DNA of 64,000 bases from Blasia pusilla. Lineage: Eukaryota; Marchantiophyta; Marchantiopsida; Blasiales. Below are positions 36,860 to 47,190 of the stretch, piece after piece. The notes beneath the pieces are model-generated. The model was not told the origin of the DNA and ran no database searches. It saw nothing but the letters and a program-made list of their open reading frames with translations. Made by a program: the position numbers and the translations under genes. Where the stretch lies: positions 7,068,001-7,132,000 of the forward strand of contig CM114273.1 in NCBI GenBank assembly GCA_050084515.1. The letters run 5' to 3'. The stretch's first letter is position 1. The number at the start of each line of letters is the position of its first letter.

Positions 36860-37672
36860 GTTCAACTACTCATAAGCTAAAAATCCGTGTCAAGCAGTTC
36901 AGGTCCATCGCTTGATCTAAGACATGACGTCGTGATGCCTCCGATAATGACGGTATTGCCGCCACTCCTGTGGGGAATCCCATTGCTCGCTCTCGCTCAT
37001 CGGCGTTGGGCTCCACCAACCTCTATACCTGGTTGTCCCAAACCAAGCCAGGTCCGGACTCCTTGAATGCATAGGAAGAGGGAAAATTCACCAATGTGGG
37101 AAAGGCGGCTCGTGGCATGCCAATCCTGTTGACCACAATCAACGGCGGTTGATCATCGTGCCTCATTGAATAGCGGACGCAGACAACAAGTCGGGAAAAT
37201 GGAGGCGTAATAGCGCCACATGGTGAAGTGAAGTGCGCCTCGCAACATCATCAATCTCCACATACAGGTACTGCTGCACTCACACTCCAGCGTGCAAAAG
37301 AGCAGCTAACCCAATGCTGATCCCTCCAAAGAGATCCAACACCCGAATATTCTTCTCTAGGATACACCAGACAATCGGGGTGGTGTCCAAAGAGGTCATA
37401 GCAGTACTCCTGCCTACTTGGGGTTCCTCTGACCCATCACGCTCTAGTGCAAACATTTCGCTCCATACGGTTTGCACATGCTTAGTGGCTAAGCGTCGAA
37501 GCTCCTCAATCGAGCCCCAAAACGGCACCTCTCCTCCACAGATTGATGCGGCTACCATGACACTGCTTTGCATAGAAATGTCAGGAACGGGAGTATCCTC
37601 TGCATGGACATGTCCCTCAATCAAATCACTAGGCCAAGTGATGGCACTGCTAAATGCTGCTAAGGTCGCCAT
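36860..37672 (-). pseudogene. Retrotransposon cytosine-C5 DNA methyltransferase, core deleted
   Basis: Between protease and RT the - strand encodes TTPIVWCILEKNIRVLDLFG, then GISIGLAALLHAG (motif I, the SAM-binding DLFGG loop), a TGA, then QQYLYVEIDDVARRT (motif II/III region). After LLSASAIQ and a stop the frame shifts to IGMPRAAFPTLVNFPSSYAF, GPGLVWDN, EPNADERERAMGFPTG and RRHVLDQAMDLNC, the target-recognition and motif IX-X region of DNMT3/DRM-type cytosine methyltransferases. Motif IV (PCQ, with the catalytic cysteine) and motif VI (ENV) are missing: an internal deletion near 37150-37175. Function in an intact relative would be methylation of cytosines in DNA. Here it is dead. Confidence 0.85.
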
Positions 37673-37675
37673 CTC

Positions 37676-38200
37676 TCATGGCTGTCGCTCGATCACTGCA
37701 CCTATGAATCGAACAGGTAATAAGCTAAGGTGCCCATCACCTGACTGCCATCTTGGTCTGTAGGATATTGACTCCTCCCAATAATCCAAGGAAAACCCCA
37801 TCGGGTATAACACTGCTCCACCAACCAAGACGTCGTAGAACTCTACATGAATCACTATCGCCTTGGCTCGCACCACGGACTCATCTGTAGGATGTCCCAG
37901 GCGAATCCTTACCACGACCTTTTGTTGGATGATATACTATGTGGTACTCGGTCCACCCAAGGATGTCTGTATCCGAAATGGACAACGCTCCACAGCGGCT
38001 CTCGTCAAGCCCAATCCTCTGAATGACGCTTTCCCCAATATTAGGGGTTGCGCTCTTGAATCCAACAAGACGCATTGCAAACTAAAAGCTCTACCTCCGG
38101 GACTCACCAAGTGGAAGACCTCTCCTCGGTTATCTAGAAACACAACACCAGGAGAAGCCATGGCACGCTCTATCGCGGGTGTAGCGGGCATCTCCGCCAT
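37676..38200 (-). pseudogene. Gypsy aspartic protease and linker
   Basis: Reads GGRAFSLQCVLLDSRAQPLI, LGKASFRGLGL, and after a stop VVRIRLGHPTDESV, VEFYDVLVGGAVLYPMGFSL. LLDS-R-A stands where retroviral-type proteases have D-[ST]-G-A, so the active-site glycine is Arg here. The frame leads directly into the methyltransferase segment, suggesting one polyprotein in the ancestor. Confidence 0.75.
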
Positions 38201-38793
38201 CCTAGTTGCTGTAGCCTACCATGAATCTGACATGGACGGCGCGAGCATCCGCTCCAAGGGCAGGTCCATCACCTCCTCTGCAATCACCTCTGAACGTTAT
38301 GCAGGAACTCCAACTCCAACTCCACGCTCACATAGCGTAGCGGCCAGTGGAAAAACCTCGGCGGGCGTATCTCCCAACGTCATAACATCGGAAGAAGAAA
38401 ATAAAGGAGCGCGATACACAACGGAGCCGCCCCCAACAACGCGCTCGACACATGCCCCTCGTGAGCATCAACAATAGGAGTCATTGGACTCGCTTCTCCC
38501 ATCGCCTTGCGTGCTTGCACACCAACAACATCACCAACTCTTCAAGAATTCTGATCAGGACTCATCAATGGGGTGTAAGACTGAGGAAGCCTAGTTTGTT
38601 TCTTGGCTTCCCCTCGCTGTGGATCCAACTCTGCGGCTACTCCACGCATCACAACTATGGCGGCCTCCATCTGGGCAACCCCGCATATCCAACCAGGATC
38701 CTCCATATCTCTGGCTGCTCCATATGATGTCAATGCTACGGATCCGGCATCGGGTAACTTCAATGCCATAGTGGCAATCTGCTCCCATAGCTG

Positions 38794-40037
38794 CTATATC
38801 TGAGCAGCCATCCCAACCTCACGCCCGGCGTCTCCCTCAACGCGTCTAGGTGGTAGGACTCTACCTCCTCCATGGGCAGCTCCACCACCTTGTTGGGAAA
38901 CTCCAGCTCCTCGTCCTCCAACGGGACCACCTAGTGCATGATCTCTAGGCCCACGCGGGCCGGCTACTCGCTCTGGTGCCCTTTCCGATCCTTGGTCCGG
39001 ACGTAACTTAGGGTGTAAATTGAAACACCTGACGCGTGTATGATCATACCTCCGACAATATTCACACTGATAACCTCCTGGTGTAGCACCATCTCCTCCT
39101 CCATGCTGAGGCACACATCCATGATCCTGACGAGTGCAATCGCGTTGATGATGGGCTCCACCACATGACCAACAAGTAATCATATGCGGCTGGTGTTGAG
39201 CTGCATATGAAGGCACAGGTCTTTGTGGCACGGCCTCTTGGTATCCTCCCTGAGCTTGTGGTGCCACAGTCGACCTATCTCGGAGCCCACGTTGCTGCAT
39301 TGGTGGTGCAGCCAATCGTGACTGCTCTCGCCCAGAACCCATGGTGGCTACACTCTCCTCCGCCATGTTGTGCTCAATATTCTCGGCATCCCTAAAAACA
39401 TCTCTCAACATAGGGGAGGTGTTCATAAGGATCACCCCCTCCCGCACCTGTGTCCGCAGGGATCGGTCCAAGATAGCCTGAGCCTTTGTCACCCCCTGAG
39501 TGACGTTGATCAACCGACGCAAGCGAGTGTAAGCCCACGCCAACTCTCACCCGGGCGCCTATGGAAGTTGTGGATGCTCCGCAACTTCTCCGTCCGTACC
39601 CCTTGGTAGCTCGCCCTCAACTCAACGAAGAACTCAACCACGGGGTTGAACCTGGGACGAACCCGACTAGACGGTGCAACTGCTCTAGTGCGAGTGACCC
39701 CTCCTAAAAAATCACTAGTCAAAGAGGAAGTAGCCTCTCCTGACTCCTCCTCCTCATCTGGGAACGGCTCCATCCGTGACACATAATGTGGGTCATAGTA
39801 GAGTCGCCATGCCTCAATCTCTTGGGCATATCTGTGGGAGAACTCATGGTAATCGTCCATGGGCAGCCCCTCTAAATGCTAGAACATACCATTCCATGGT
39901 GTAAATGGGTTGAACTCTCTAGAGTTCTTAGCCCAATGTGAGTCATACCAACTCCTAAGCTCCGCAATGAAGTCATGTAGCTCTATGGTGCCTACAACAC
40001 CCGAAAACCTACGCGGTCCTCTACCCCGGTCGTCCAT
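38794..40037 (-). pseudogene. Gypsy Gag with two CCHC zinc knuckles
   Basis: Starts MDDRGRGPRRFSGVVG at 40037, then DFIAELRSWYDSHWAKNSRE, HLEGLPMDDYHEFSHRYAQE, and in a nearby frame AWAYTRLRRLINVTQGVTKA. Two zinc knuckles follow: CWSCGGAHHQRDC and CEYCRRYDHTRVRC. The second has exact CX2CX4HX4C spacing. The tail is Gly/Arg-rich. A TAG in the GMF-HLEG stretch and frame changes break it. Zinc knuckles bind RNA in packaging. Confidence 0.8.
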
Positions 40038-41900
40038 CTCTTACGTCCAACTGGTAGGACCACTCAATGTGTACGGTGGATCACTTACACACTCCTCTAC
40101 ATGCACCCTCGTCTGAAGACGACAGAGAAGGAGATCGAGGTGGTCTCTCACGTGGAGACCCTCGAAACCTCGTACCACTCCAGGTAAACCCTCCAAAGCT
40201 ACTCTCAGGTCCACTACCTTGCCTCTCAAAATCCTGAAAGGACGCCGTGATGGCCCTCATGCCCCTCCCACATGATCACTCTTAATCTCGCGAGTAATCC
40301 CTCAGTCACTCAAACTAAACATGCGGCACTCAATCTACACTCTCTCATTGAGACGTGTGCTGTGTGGCAACAAGTAGCGTGGTGCGGCAAATCAAACGAT
40401 ATATCGTCTCATCGACAAATCATCCTCAACTTTGGACATCCCACACAAGTCTATGTCCCCCAAACCCATACATTATCGATGCTCCTAACATCAGCACAAA
40501 ACCCAATATCCCAAATAACTTCCCAATATCTGGAAATCCCTCACACGTGCAGTGTAAGAGACCATAATGGATAACCTGACAATAATGTCGATGTCGCTCC
40601 TCGGTTATTGCAAATCTCGATCCCAACTCGGTCGTGAAGACAACTCCTCCAATCAGCAAGACGTACTCCTCTCATACTGACGCTGCTCAAACCTCCTCAA
40701 TGTGCGGTGCAGGTCCAGCGGTCCGGTGGGGCACTGGCGGCACGGAACGGCTACAAACAACACGACACTCGAGAATGGGGTGCGGCACTTGGCGGAATAC
40801 CCTCCTCAATCACAAATTCACACGCTCTGCTCCTTAGTGAAGGAGCGGCTCGGCGATCGACATTGTGCGGTGCGGCCACGAGCGACACGACGCAACAATC
40901 GGCGGCTTGTTGCGGCTACGAGTGTCACGGCACGGTACTCGATCGTTGTCAAGTGGCTACCAATCACAACATAGTACCATGAAATGAAACTCGAACACCA
41001 TAACTTAGGGTCACCTACCATCATTGGTTGATGACGAAATTGTGATGACAGTGGCGGCCAAACCAAAGTACGTGGTGGCGACGCAAGTCAGAGAATCAAC
41101 GGTGGTCGTGGAAGACCCTCCACTCCGTAATGGCGGAAATGGCAACCAAAGGGTGGACAACAAACAAACGCGGCTCTGAGCAGCGCTAGGCGGCGGCGGC
41201 GGCCGACGGTGGACGGTGGACCGTTGACTATTGACCGTTGACAGTGATGATGACGGTTGACCATTGACGCTGATAGTGACGGTTGACCTTTGATGGTGGA
41301 ACATTGACGGTGACTATGACGGGGACGGCCGCTACTGGCGTGGCAGCTGGTTTAGGGTTTGAACAATTTAACCCTAAAAATCGCCTAGCAATGGCAGTTT
41401 TGCTAGATTGACCATAACTTTTTGCTCGCAACTCCAAATTGTGCACTGTTTATTGCACAACGTGCACAACTTCACAATCTACGACGGCATTAAAAAATAT
41501 TTTGAATCAAACATTCCAGTAAAAATTTACGGGGATTGTCGTGAAGCCCAATGTCTCTTTCTCCCACACAAAATTTGGCAACGCTTCCGCACTGATTTCT
41601 CCCAAAAAAAATGTAAAACCTATGAAAATACAAATCAGAAAGCTACATGGTGCTCCCAAAAGCATTGACATGGGGAAACCCGCCCCCATATTCAATCCCT
41701 ATAAAAAATTGGGCAACGCTTCCGCGCGCCACTTTTCTATACGAAAAATCGGCAAAGGAAACATCACAAGTAAGCAGATCTTGCTCCGGTGAGCACTCCC
41801 ATGAATCGCTGAACGGGATATACCATCCCCAACCTACAAAACCAGCGAATGACCAGTGAGCTCCCCCATGAAGCTCTCTTACTCATTCATTCTCTCTTTG
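40038..41900 (-). other. Leader region of the gypsy element
   Basis: About 1.9 kb between the presumed 5' LTR and Gag. No conserved domain is seen. It includes a GC-rich CGG run (about 41188-41215), a TTGAC-rich cluster (41218-41310) and many short frames. A primer-binding site directly after 41901 is not recognisable, which leaves the LTR boundary open. Confidence 0.45.
41218..41310. repeat. TTGAC-rich short-repeat cluster
   Basis: Seven TTGAC words occur within about 90 bases, four as TTGACC or TTGACT, the core of the plant W-box bound by WRKY factors. The sequence is also a degenerate 12-bp-like repeat, so this may be compositional. Confidence 0.5.
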
Positions 41901-42176
41901 TAAAATAAGATCCAATCTCTCTCACAACACCATAATTCTCACATGTGTGCACTCTCACATGTCTCTCTCAATGTCAAACCAGACCCATTCTCCTTATGAG
42001 AGGCTTGGGTTACACACATAAGGCAAGCAAGACCATAGCTCCACCGCCTTATGCCAAGAAGTTCAACAAAGAGAGAATCAACTCTCAAGCTCTCTCTCCT
42101 TAAGGTATACCCCTGCCCTCTCCCAAGCTCTCTCCATGGTAACCTATGCTCCCAAGTCACCTCCTTGGCTCTTGAC
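41901..42176 (-). repeat. Presumed 5' LTR of the gypsy element
   Basis: Direct copy of 27135-27410. CTCTCTCCATGGTAACCTAT and CCAAGTCACCTCCTTGGCTC are identical in both. The block ends at CTTGAC (42176), after which the flanks differ. Confidence 0.6.
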
Positions 42177-42239
42177 CTGAAAGTGTCGCCAACCTCATCC
42201 GACATCTCGGAACGAAGCTGCATCCGGACAACCCGCTAA

Positions 42240-44345
42240 CTCTCTATGCCATCGACGTGATAGAACTCTACCTACGTCGAAATAAGATGTGACACCCTTC
42301 TTACTTTAGGTATGAGTTTTAACACCAACGCTTTATTCTCAAGACATTGGCAAGTGCATTCATAGAGTTACACAAAATTTGTTCCTCCCTTGGCTAAGGG
42401 ATAGTTCATCCTAAGGTGGTTGAAGTCTTGGCTCCAAGCCATCTTGGCCATCGCTAAGGCTGGTGGTAGTATATGTCCTTTTGTCTTGGGAGAGGTTCTC
42501 CTTCACTCAATCACTTCTAGAGTCACTTGTACTATTTTCCCACAATATAGACATGCTTTTTTTGAGCACCTCCAACCCCTTCAATTTGGGATTGCCATGC
42601 CAAGTGAGTGTGAGATAATTGTATATGGTTTAAAGGTCTCACTTGATTTTCCTTCACAAGAGGTTGTTCTTTAGGTTGACGAGCATAATGCTTTCAACAT
42701 TATTTTGAGAGATGTTATTTTTTTGTGGATTTTTGTAGAGGAGAGTCTCCACTTTCTCATATTTTTCCATTTGAACATAAATTCTATGATATCTCCACTC
42801 CATTATTTAATGTGTGGGGAGGTGACTCACATAAAGTTAACGTAGTTATGTCCATGACAAATACATAATATGGTGATCTATTGGGAGGTCTTTTACTTGC
42901 TTTTGCCCACCAACGTGCCCTCAAAGTAGTAGCTGAGAGGCATCCCTAGTGTGTCACCCCTTCATCATAGGGCTAGGTCTCGTGGTCATCAAGGTTAAAA
43001 TTTTAAGGATCTACAATAGAAGCTACTCCTAGTGGTTACAAAAGTGGAGGACTGAGTGTGCATGTAACAACGGAGAGTTTTGGTAGTAATGCCTCTTCAA
43101 TGAAAGGTCCTAGACCTTCAAGAAAAGGGTCCTATTTGTCTAAAGTGAGTTTTCTTGATCATACTACCTAATCAACCAATAAGTGATGGTGGTTATGCCC
43201 TTTTGTTGGGATTTCTCTCTCTCTAATCTTTAGTTTGTTATCCAAGATGGGGGTTTTCCTAGCTTTTTTTTTTTTAACAAAATGAAGAAAACTTATTGAT
43301 CAGCCAATAAGTTTTCTTCATTTTGTTAAGAAGGAGAGGAGAAGGACTTATTATTTCAACAACAACTGAGATTTGCACGAGCTCTTCTTCCTCTTGCTAC
43401 ACAAGCAATTCTACCCCCTTTCAGTCAACCGATTACGGAAGGGCTTGATCGACTTCAAGAGCATATCTCCGAGAATGTGCATCAAATTAAATTTTCCAGC
43501 ATTCTCTCTAAGGCATCCTCTGACGCTAATCGTGCTCGTCTACGTTCATGGGCGGGTACCGGAGCGGGGGCATGGCTTACTGCAAATCCTCTTATTCTTC
43601 CATTTCGTCTTCCTCGAAGTATATTCTTGACAGCTTTGCGGTTACGTCTTGGACTTCCCTATCCTTCTCTCTTAGGTGTGTCGAATTGTGTATACGGGGA
43701 TCCGAAAGGTATCCATATTCTCCGATGTGCACATGGTGGAGGAAGAACGGCCACAAATGATGTCATTAGAGAGGCGGTAGCATCGGTGGCTCGTACTGTA
43801 GGATACACCGTTGGGCAAGAGCAACTCCACGTCCTACCTTCAACCACACAAGCAACCGCTCGTCGGAGAGTGGATCTTGTTATGTCTCGAGGTGGATTGC
43901 GGACACTATGTGATGTGGTGGTTGCTGGTCCAACACGTTCTGACTTGGTGTGTCGAGCCGCACATACCAAAGGTTTGGCGGCCGAAGCTGCAGCAAGAAT
44001 CAAGGAGTTAAGTTATGCTGTGAGACATGCGACTGATGGATTTATTCCTTTTGTAGTGAAAGTATTCGGTCATTTACATGTGTCTTTTGATACTTTCCTG
44101 AAAACATGTGCTCACCACTCCCTCGAGAGTCATCACCTTGCCCCTTCCCGTAGTCCTTCTCTCTTGGTAGTTACTACCTATTTTCGGCAATGCATCTGAG
44201 TGGCCTTACAACGTGCACAACTCTTGGCATTGATACGTCATGCGGACGTGGTGGGGGGTCGCTCGCCTCGTCGTCCATTCACGTCTGACCAACCACTCGT
44301 GTTCTTGTCAGATTTGTTTCAGGCTATCAATCGTGTAGCTCGTTG
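42240..44345 (+). mobile_element. Non-LTR retrotransposon, RT and C-terminal nuclease-like region (copy 3)
   Basis: 42420-42660 reads like a non-LTR reverse transcriptase: PFVLGEVLLHSITSRV, FFEHLQPLQFGIAMPSECEI, then after a stop VDEHNAFNIILRDVIF. From 43480 a 240-codon frame carries RLRSWAGTGAGAWL, ALRLRLGLPYPS, a degenerate zinc knuckle ending HILRCAHGGGR, then TARRRVDLVMSRGGLRTLCD and VVVAGPTRSD, followed by AARIKELSYA. The last part resembles a restriction-like endonuclease (PD-(D/E)XK) C-terminus, with D and D/K-like positions, as in R2-type elements; that class call is tentative. The middle (42700-43370) is broken and holds a perfect hairpin. No YADD box was found. Confidence 0.65.
43274..43329. 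repeat. Perfect 25-bp hairpin inside the non-LTR copy
   Basis: Arms 43274-43298 and 43305-43329 are exact reverse complements (the left arm starts TTAACAAAATGAAG), with loop ATCAGC. It interrupts the decayed region between the RT-like part and the C-terminal frame and is preceded by a T run. It may be a small fold-back insertion. Confidence 0.95.
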
Positions 44346-44406
44346 AGCCGGTGTTTGCGTTGGCTTGTTGCCATTTTCTTTTTGCATTCTTGTATGCATT
44401 TTTTGA

Positions 44407-44631
44407 CTCTTCTTTTGAGTTGTTATTACCTTTCTTTGTCCTCTTCTCAAGTTTCTTTTATAATAAAGTGGATATATAATCATCAGTTCCCTCGTAGCAT
44501 ATAGCCATAATATGTCTCTATGAATCCACTTTATTATAAAATAAACCTCAAAAGAGGACAAAGAAAAATAATAACAACTCAAAAGAGGAATTAAAAAATC
44601 CTCTTTTGAGGTTTATTTTATAATAAAATGG
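44407..44631. repeat. Fold-back at the 3' tail of the non-LTR copy
   Basis: The tail 44407-44472 recurs inverted at about 44525-44590 (both hold the ACTTTATTATAAAA and GACAAAGAAA words on opposite strands). A third partial copy, again in the first orientation, is at 44599-44631 (CCTCTTTTGAGGTTTATTTT). The arms match at roughly 85-90 percent. The loop is about 52 bases. Confidence 0.8.
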
Positions 44632-44639
44632 TTAATGAG

Positions 44640-46609
44640 AAAAGAGGAGTTTAAAAAATATGCATAAAAGAATGTTTTTTTTATGCATTCTTTATGCATT
44701 TATGTCAAGAAACCCTAGTCATGCAAGTGCACCAAACAAAAAACACCACTCTCGGATTAATTTAAATGGAAGAATATCTCATCTCAAAAAAACAATTATT
44801 TCACTCAATGATAAGAAAACGCGCACATACGTACACACATATGACCACACTTGACCAGACCCACCTCCGGCCCACCGGCGATTCCTCATCGATATCTACG
44901 TCACAAAGCAGCGCCTGAAAATATCCACAATCAAGTCCTCTCATTGCTGGACAGTTTTGCCCGTTTTGTCCCGTATACATCATCAACCACCACCACCGCA
45001 CAAGAAAAAAGAGAGCGCTAGACCACCGGTGCATGGACCTGCTTCTACTTCGTGAATATAAACTTTAATAGAAACGTTTGATGCTTGCTACTTCTACATG
45101 CCTCACCAAGAGTGTAATAATATATATAATACATGGCCCTATATTAATATTGGGTAGTTGGGCTTCCCCAAATATTAGGTGAAGACACACGTCGGGAAAA
45201 GGAAGGTCCTGGATGTGTGATGTCCTGGATGTGTGATGTGGTAAACTCGTGATTTTGGAGAGATTCCAAGGAACTTAAAAAAAAAAGAAGCATAAAAAGT
45301 GGCGTAGTTGGAAATATTCAAGACTTACGTTAAAGAACCATTTAATGTTAAAAACGGAGGATTCCACGTGAAGATTCTTAAGAGAAAAATTACCTAGTGA
45401 GAAAATTTAATTGAAGGACTCGTTAGAAAAGACCATGTAGTGTTGCGATGCGAGCACACGCGTGTACACTTTTTGGATGGATTCCACACTAGGGATTTAC
45501 GCCTTCCATCTATCTCCCAAAATTGGCAACTTTGCTTCTAACTTCGTGCAACAGCTCACTCGTTTGACTTCGGGTTTATAGGGTCTTAGTTTGGGTGGAA
45601 AAGGAGCCCAAGAAGAACAAACCGTTTTTTTGGTCTTTGTGTTTATTGGGCCCCACACTTTGTTTTTCTCTAGTGAGAATGCCCCACACTTTGAGATTAG
45701 GATGATGTGCTTGATTCCAAGTTGGAGAATCGTGTGGAGGGGAAACATATTGTCACGTTGTCCAAATAATAGGGGAAGTATTATCCTAAGGTAACTAACT
45801 GGACAATGAACTTCAATAAAAACGAAGAGGTTTCATACACTCCACAGAAATAGAAAGTGACGAAGGTCTTCCTCTAAAAGGCTAAAGAAAGCAAGGGGTA
45901 TGAGGACGAATCAAAAAGAGTCTATTTTTTCACTCCTACGATTCACCAACTCTAGTGTGGGATGAGGCGTAATGAAGGCTCCAATTTATATTACAAATGT
46001 TTAAACTCATTTCAACCACTTCTTCCCCAAACAACAAGTGAAAGAGAAAAAGTAAAAAGCAACCATTAAAGCAGCCCAAGCTATATTAATATAAAAAAAT
46101 ATCAAACTTTGTATTTAAAAAAGTTCTCTTCGTGTTTATTTGGGAGTTGAAACTACTATCAACGTATGAATATTATTTTCTTCTTTTTTTTCACTCGAAA
46201 TGAACATCATTTTTACAGATTTAAGTTTTTAGTAGTGTTACATGCAATGCCATAGTGATTTTTTGCTAAATGATTCTAAACTTCATCAAATAATGAGAAT
46301 ACTTTTCAAAAAGGAAAAGAGTCACCCAAGTTCTTAATATTCTTACATGTAATTCCAAAGTAATCAAATAATTCTGAAATTTTATCAAATAATCCAAAAA
46401 AAATTCAAAAGGAAGGAAGCAAAACTTGAAGCTTTTGAAAATTCTTTATGGCCATTAATCTTTTATTGGATTCATTCAAGCCATATTGGTTACTTCAATA
46501 ATTATCGAGTAAAGAAAAATTGATAGTCGTAAAGAACTTCTTAAAGCTCCCCTATAGTCCCATACATCTTTGGCGGATGGGATAAATAGATGTCCTTTGT
46601 GAAGATGAT
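44640..46609. other. No recognisable gene
   Basis: AT-rich. Short frames at 44660-44854, 44801-45034 and 45497-45794 overlap each other on opposite strands and show no motif. A 14-bp duplication, GGATGTGTGATGT, lies near 45212-45240. Confidence 0.5.
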
Positions 46610-47190
46610 TGTAAAGTTGAGTATGCGTCGCCTACGCTCCCTACAATAATCTCCCTTGTGCTACCACGTATGCCCAAATAGACTCTTGCATAGTATTTGT
46701 AACTATAATAGCGGCTACCATTGCCTCGACCTCATGGATCATATAAAGACCAACACGAATGAGAGAATCCCATATGGAGTAGTAATGCTCTCTCTACACA
46801 TGGAAGCCACTCTTGTGAGTTATACCGAACATGATATATGATAGAGCATCATGAGTGTTAATCCCCTTACCCCCAACTTGACATCATGCCAAATGCGCAC
46901 TAAGAGAACCCATACTCCGACCATATCCACAATATATCAAATCAACTGCACATGGTTGCAGAAGGCCTAAACGGAATTACTTCGTTATGATGAAAGTAAG
47001 TGATGCAATATAGAAAGTCGATATGAGAGTGAAAATACCCATCCATAAGCCAACCTTTTCTTTGGAGCAAGAGCAAATATGGGCGTGAACCTCCATGGGA
47101 ATATCCCCATCAAACGTAATACTTCTAAAAATTTCCAAAAGATGAGCTTCCATCAAAGAAGATTGGAGCCCTTAAAGACTAGATAGTTGA
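46610..47190 (-). mobile_element. Remnant of the non-LTR family (copy 4)
   Basis: Matches 11130-11690 at nucleotide level. Shared words include ACAATCTCCCTTGTGC, CTCTCTACACATGGAAGCCACTC, CCCCAACT and CATCAAAGAAGATTGGAGCCC, in the same order. No reading frame survives. The orientation follows the 10.8-12.3 kb copy, whose coding strand is -. Confidence 0.75.

Larger units (their letters stand above)
27135..42176 (-). mobile_element. Ty3/gypsy retrotransposon with DNA methyltransferase and PHD finger, decayed and nested
   Basis: Reading on the - strand from about 42 kb down to 27 kb, protein segments follow in this order: Gag with two zinc knuckles (40037-38794), aspartic protease (about 38200-37676), cytosine DNA methyltransferase (37672-36860), reverse transcriptase (36566-35505), RNase H (35483-35262 resuming 29991-29790), integrase (29771-28894 and 28633 onward) and PHD finger (to 27961). 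The PR-RT-RH-IN order is that of Ty3/gypsy. A copia element (29997-35256) and a 260-bp insert (28634-28893) interrupt it. The 276-bp direct repeats at both ends are probably LTRs. Many stops and frameshifts plus altered catalytic residues make this copy inactive. Without the copia insertion the element would be about 9.8 kb. Confidence 0.85.

Noticed and set aside
37233-38477. + strand frames of 176 and 204 codons
   Set aside because: They are antisense to the gypsy protease and methyltransferase segments; their composition is a by-product.
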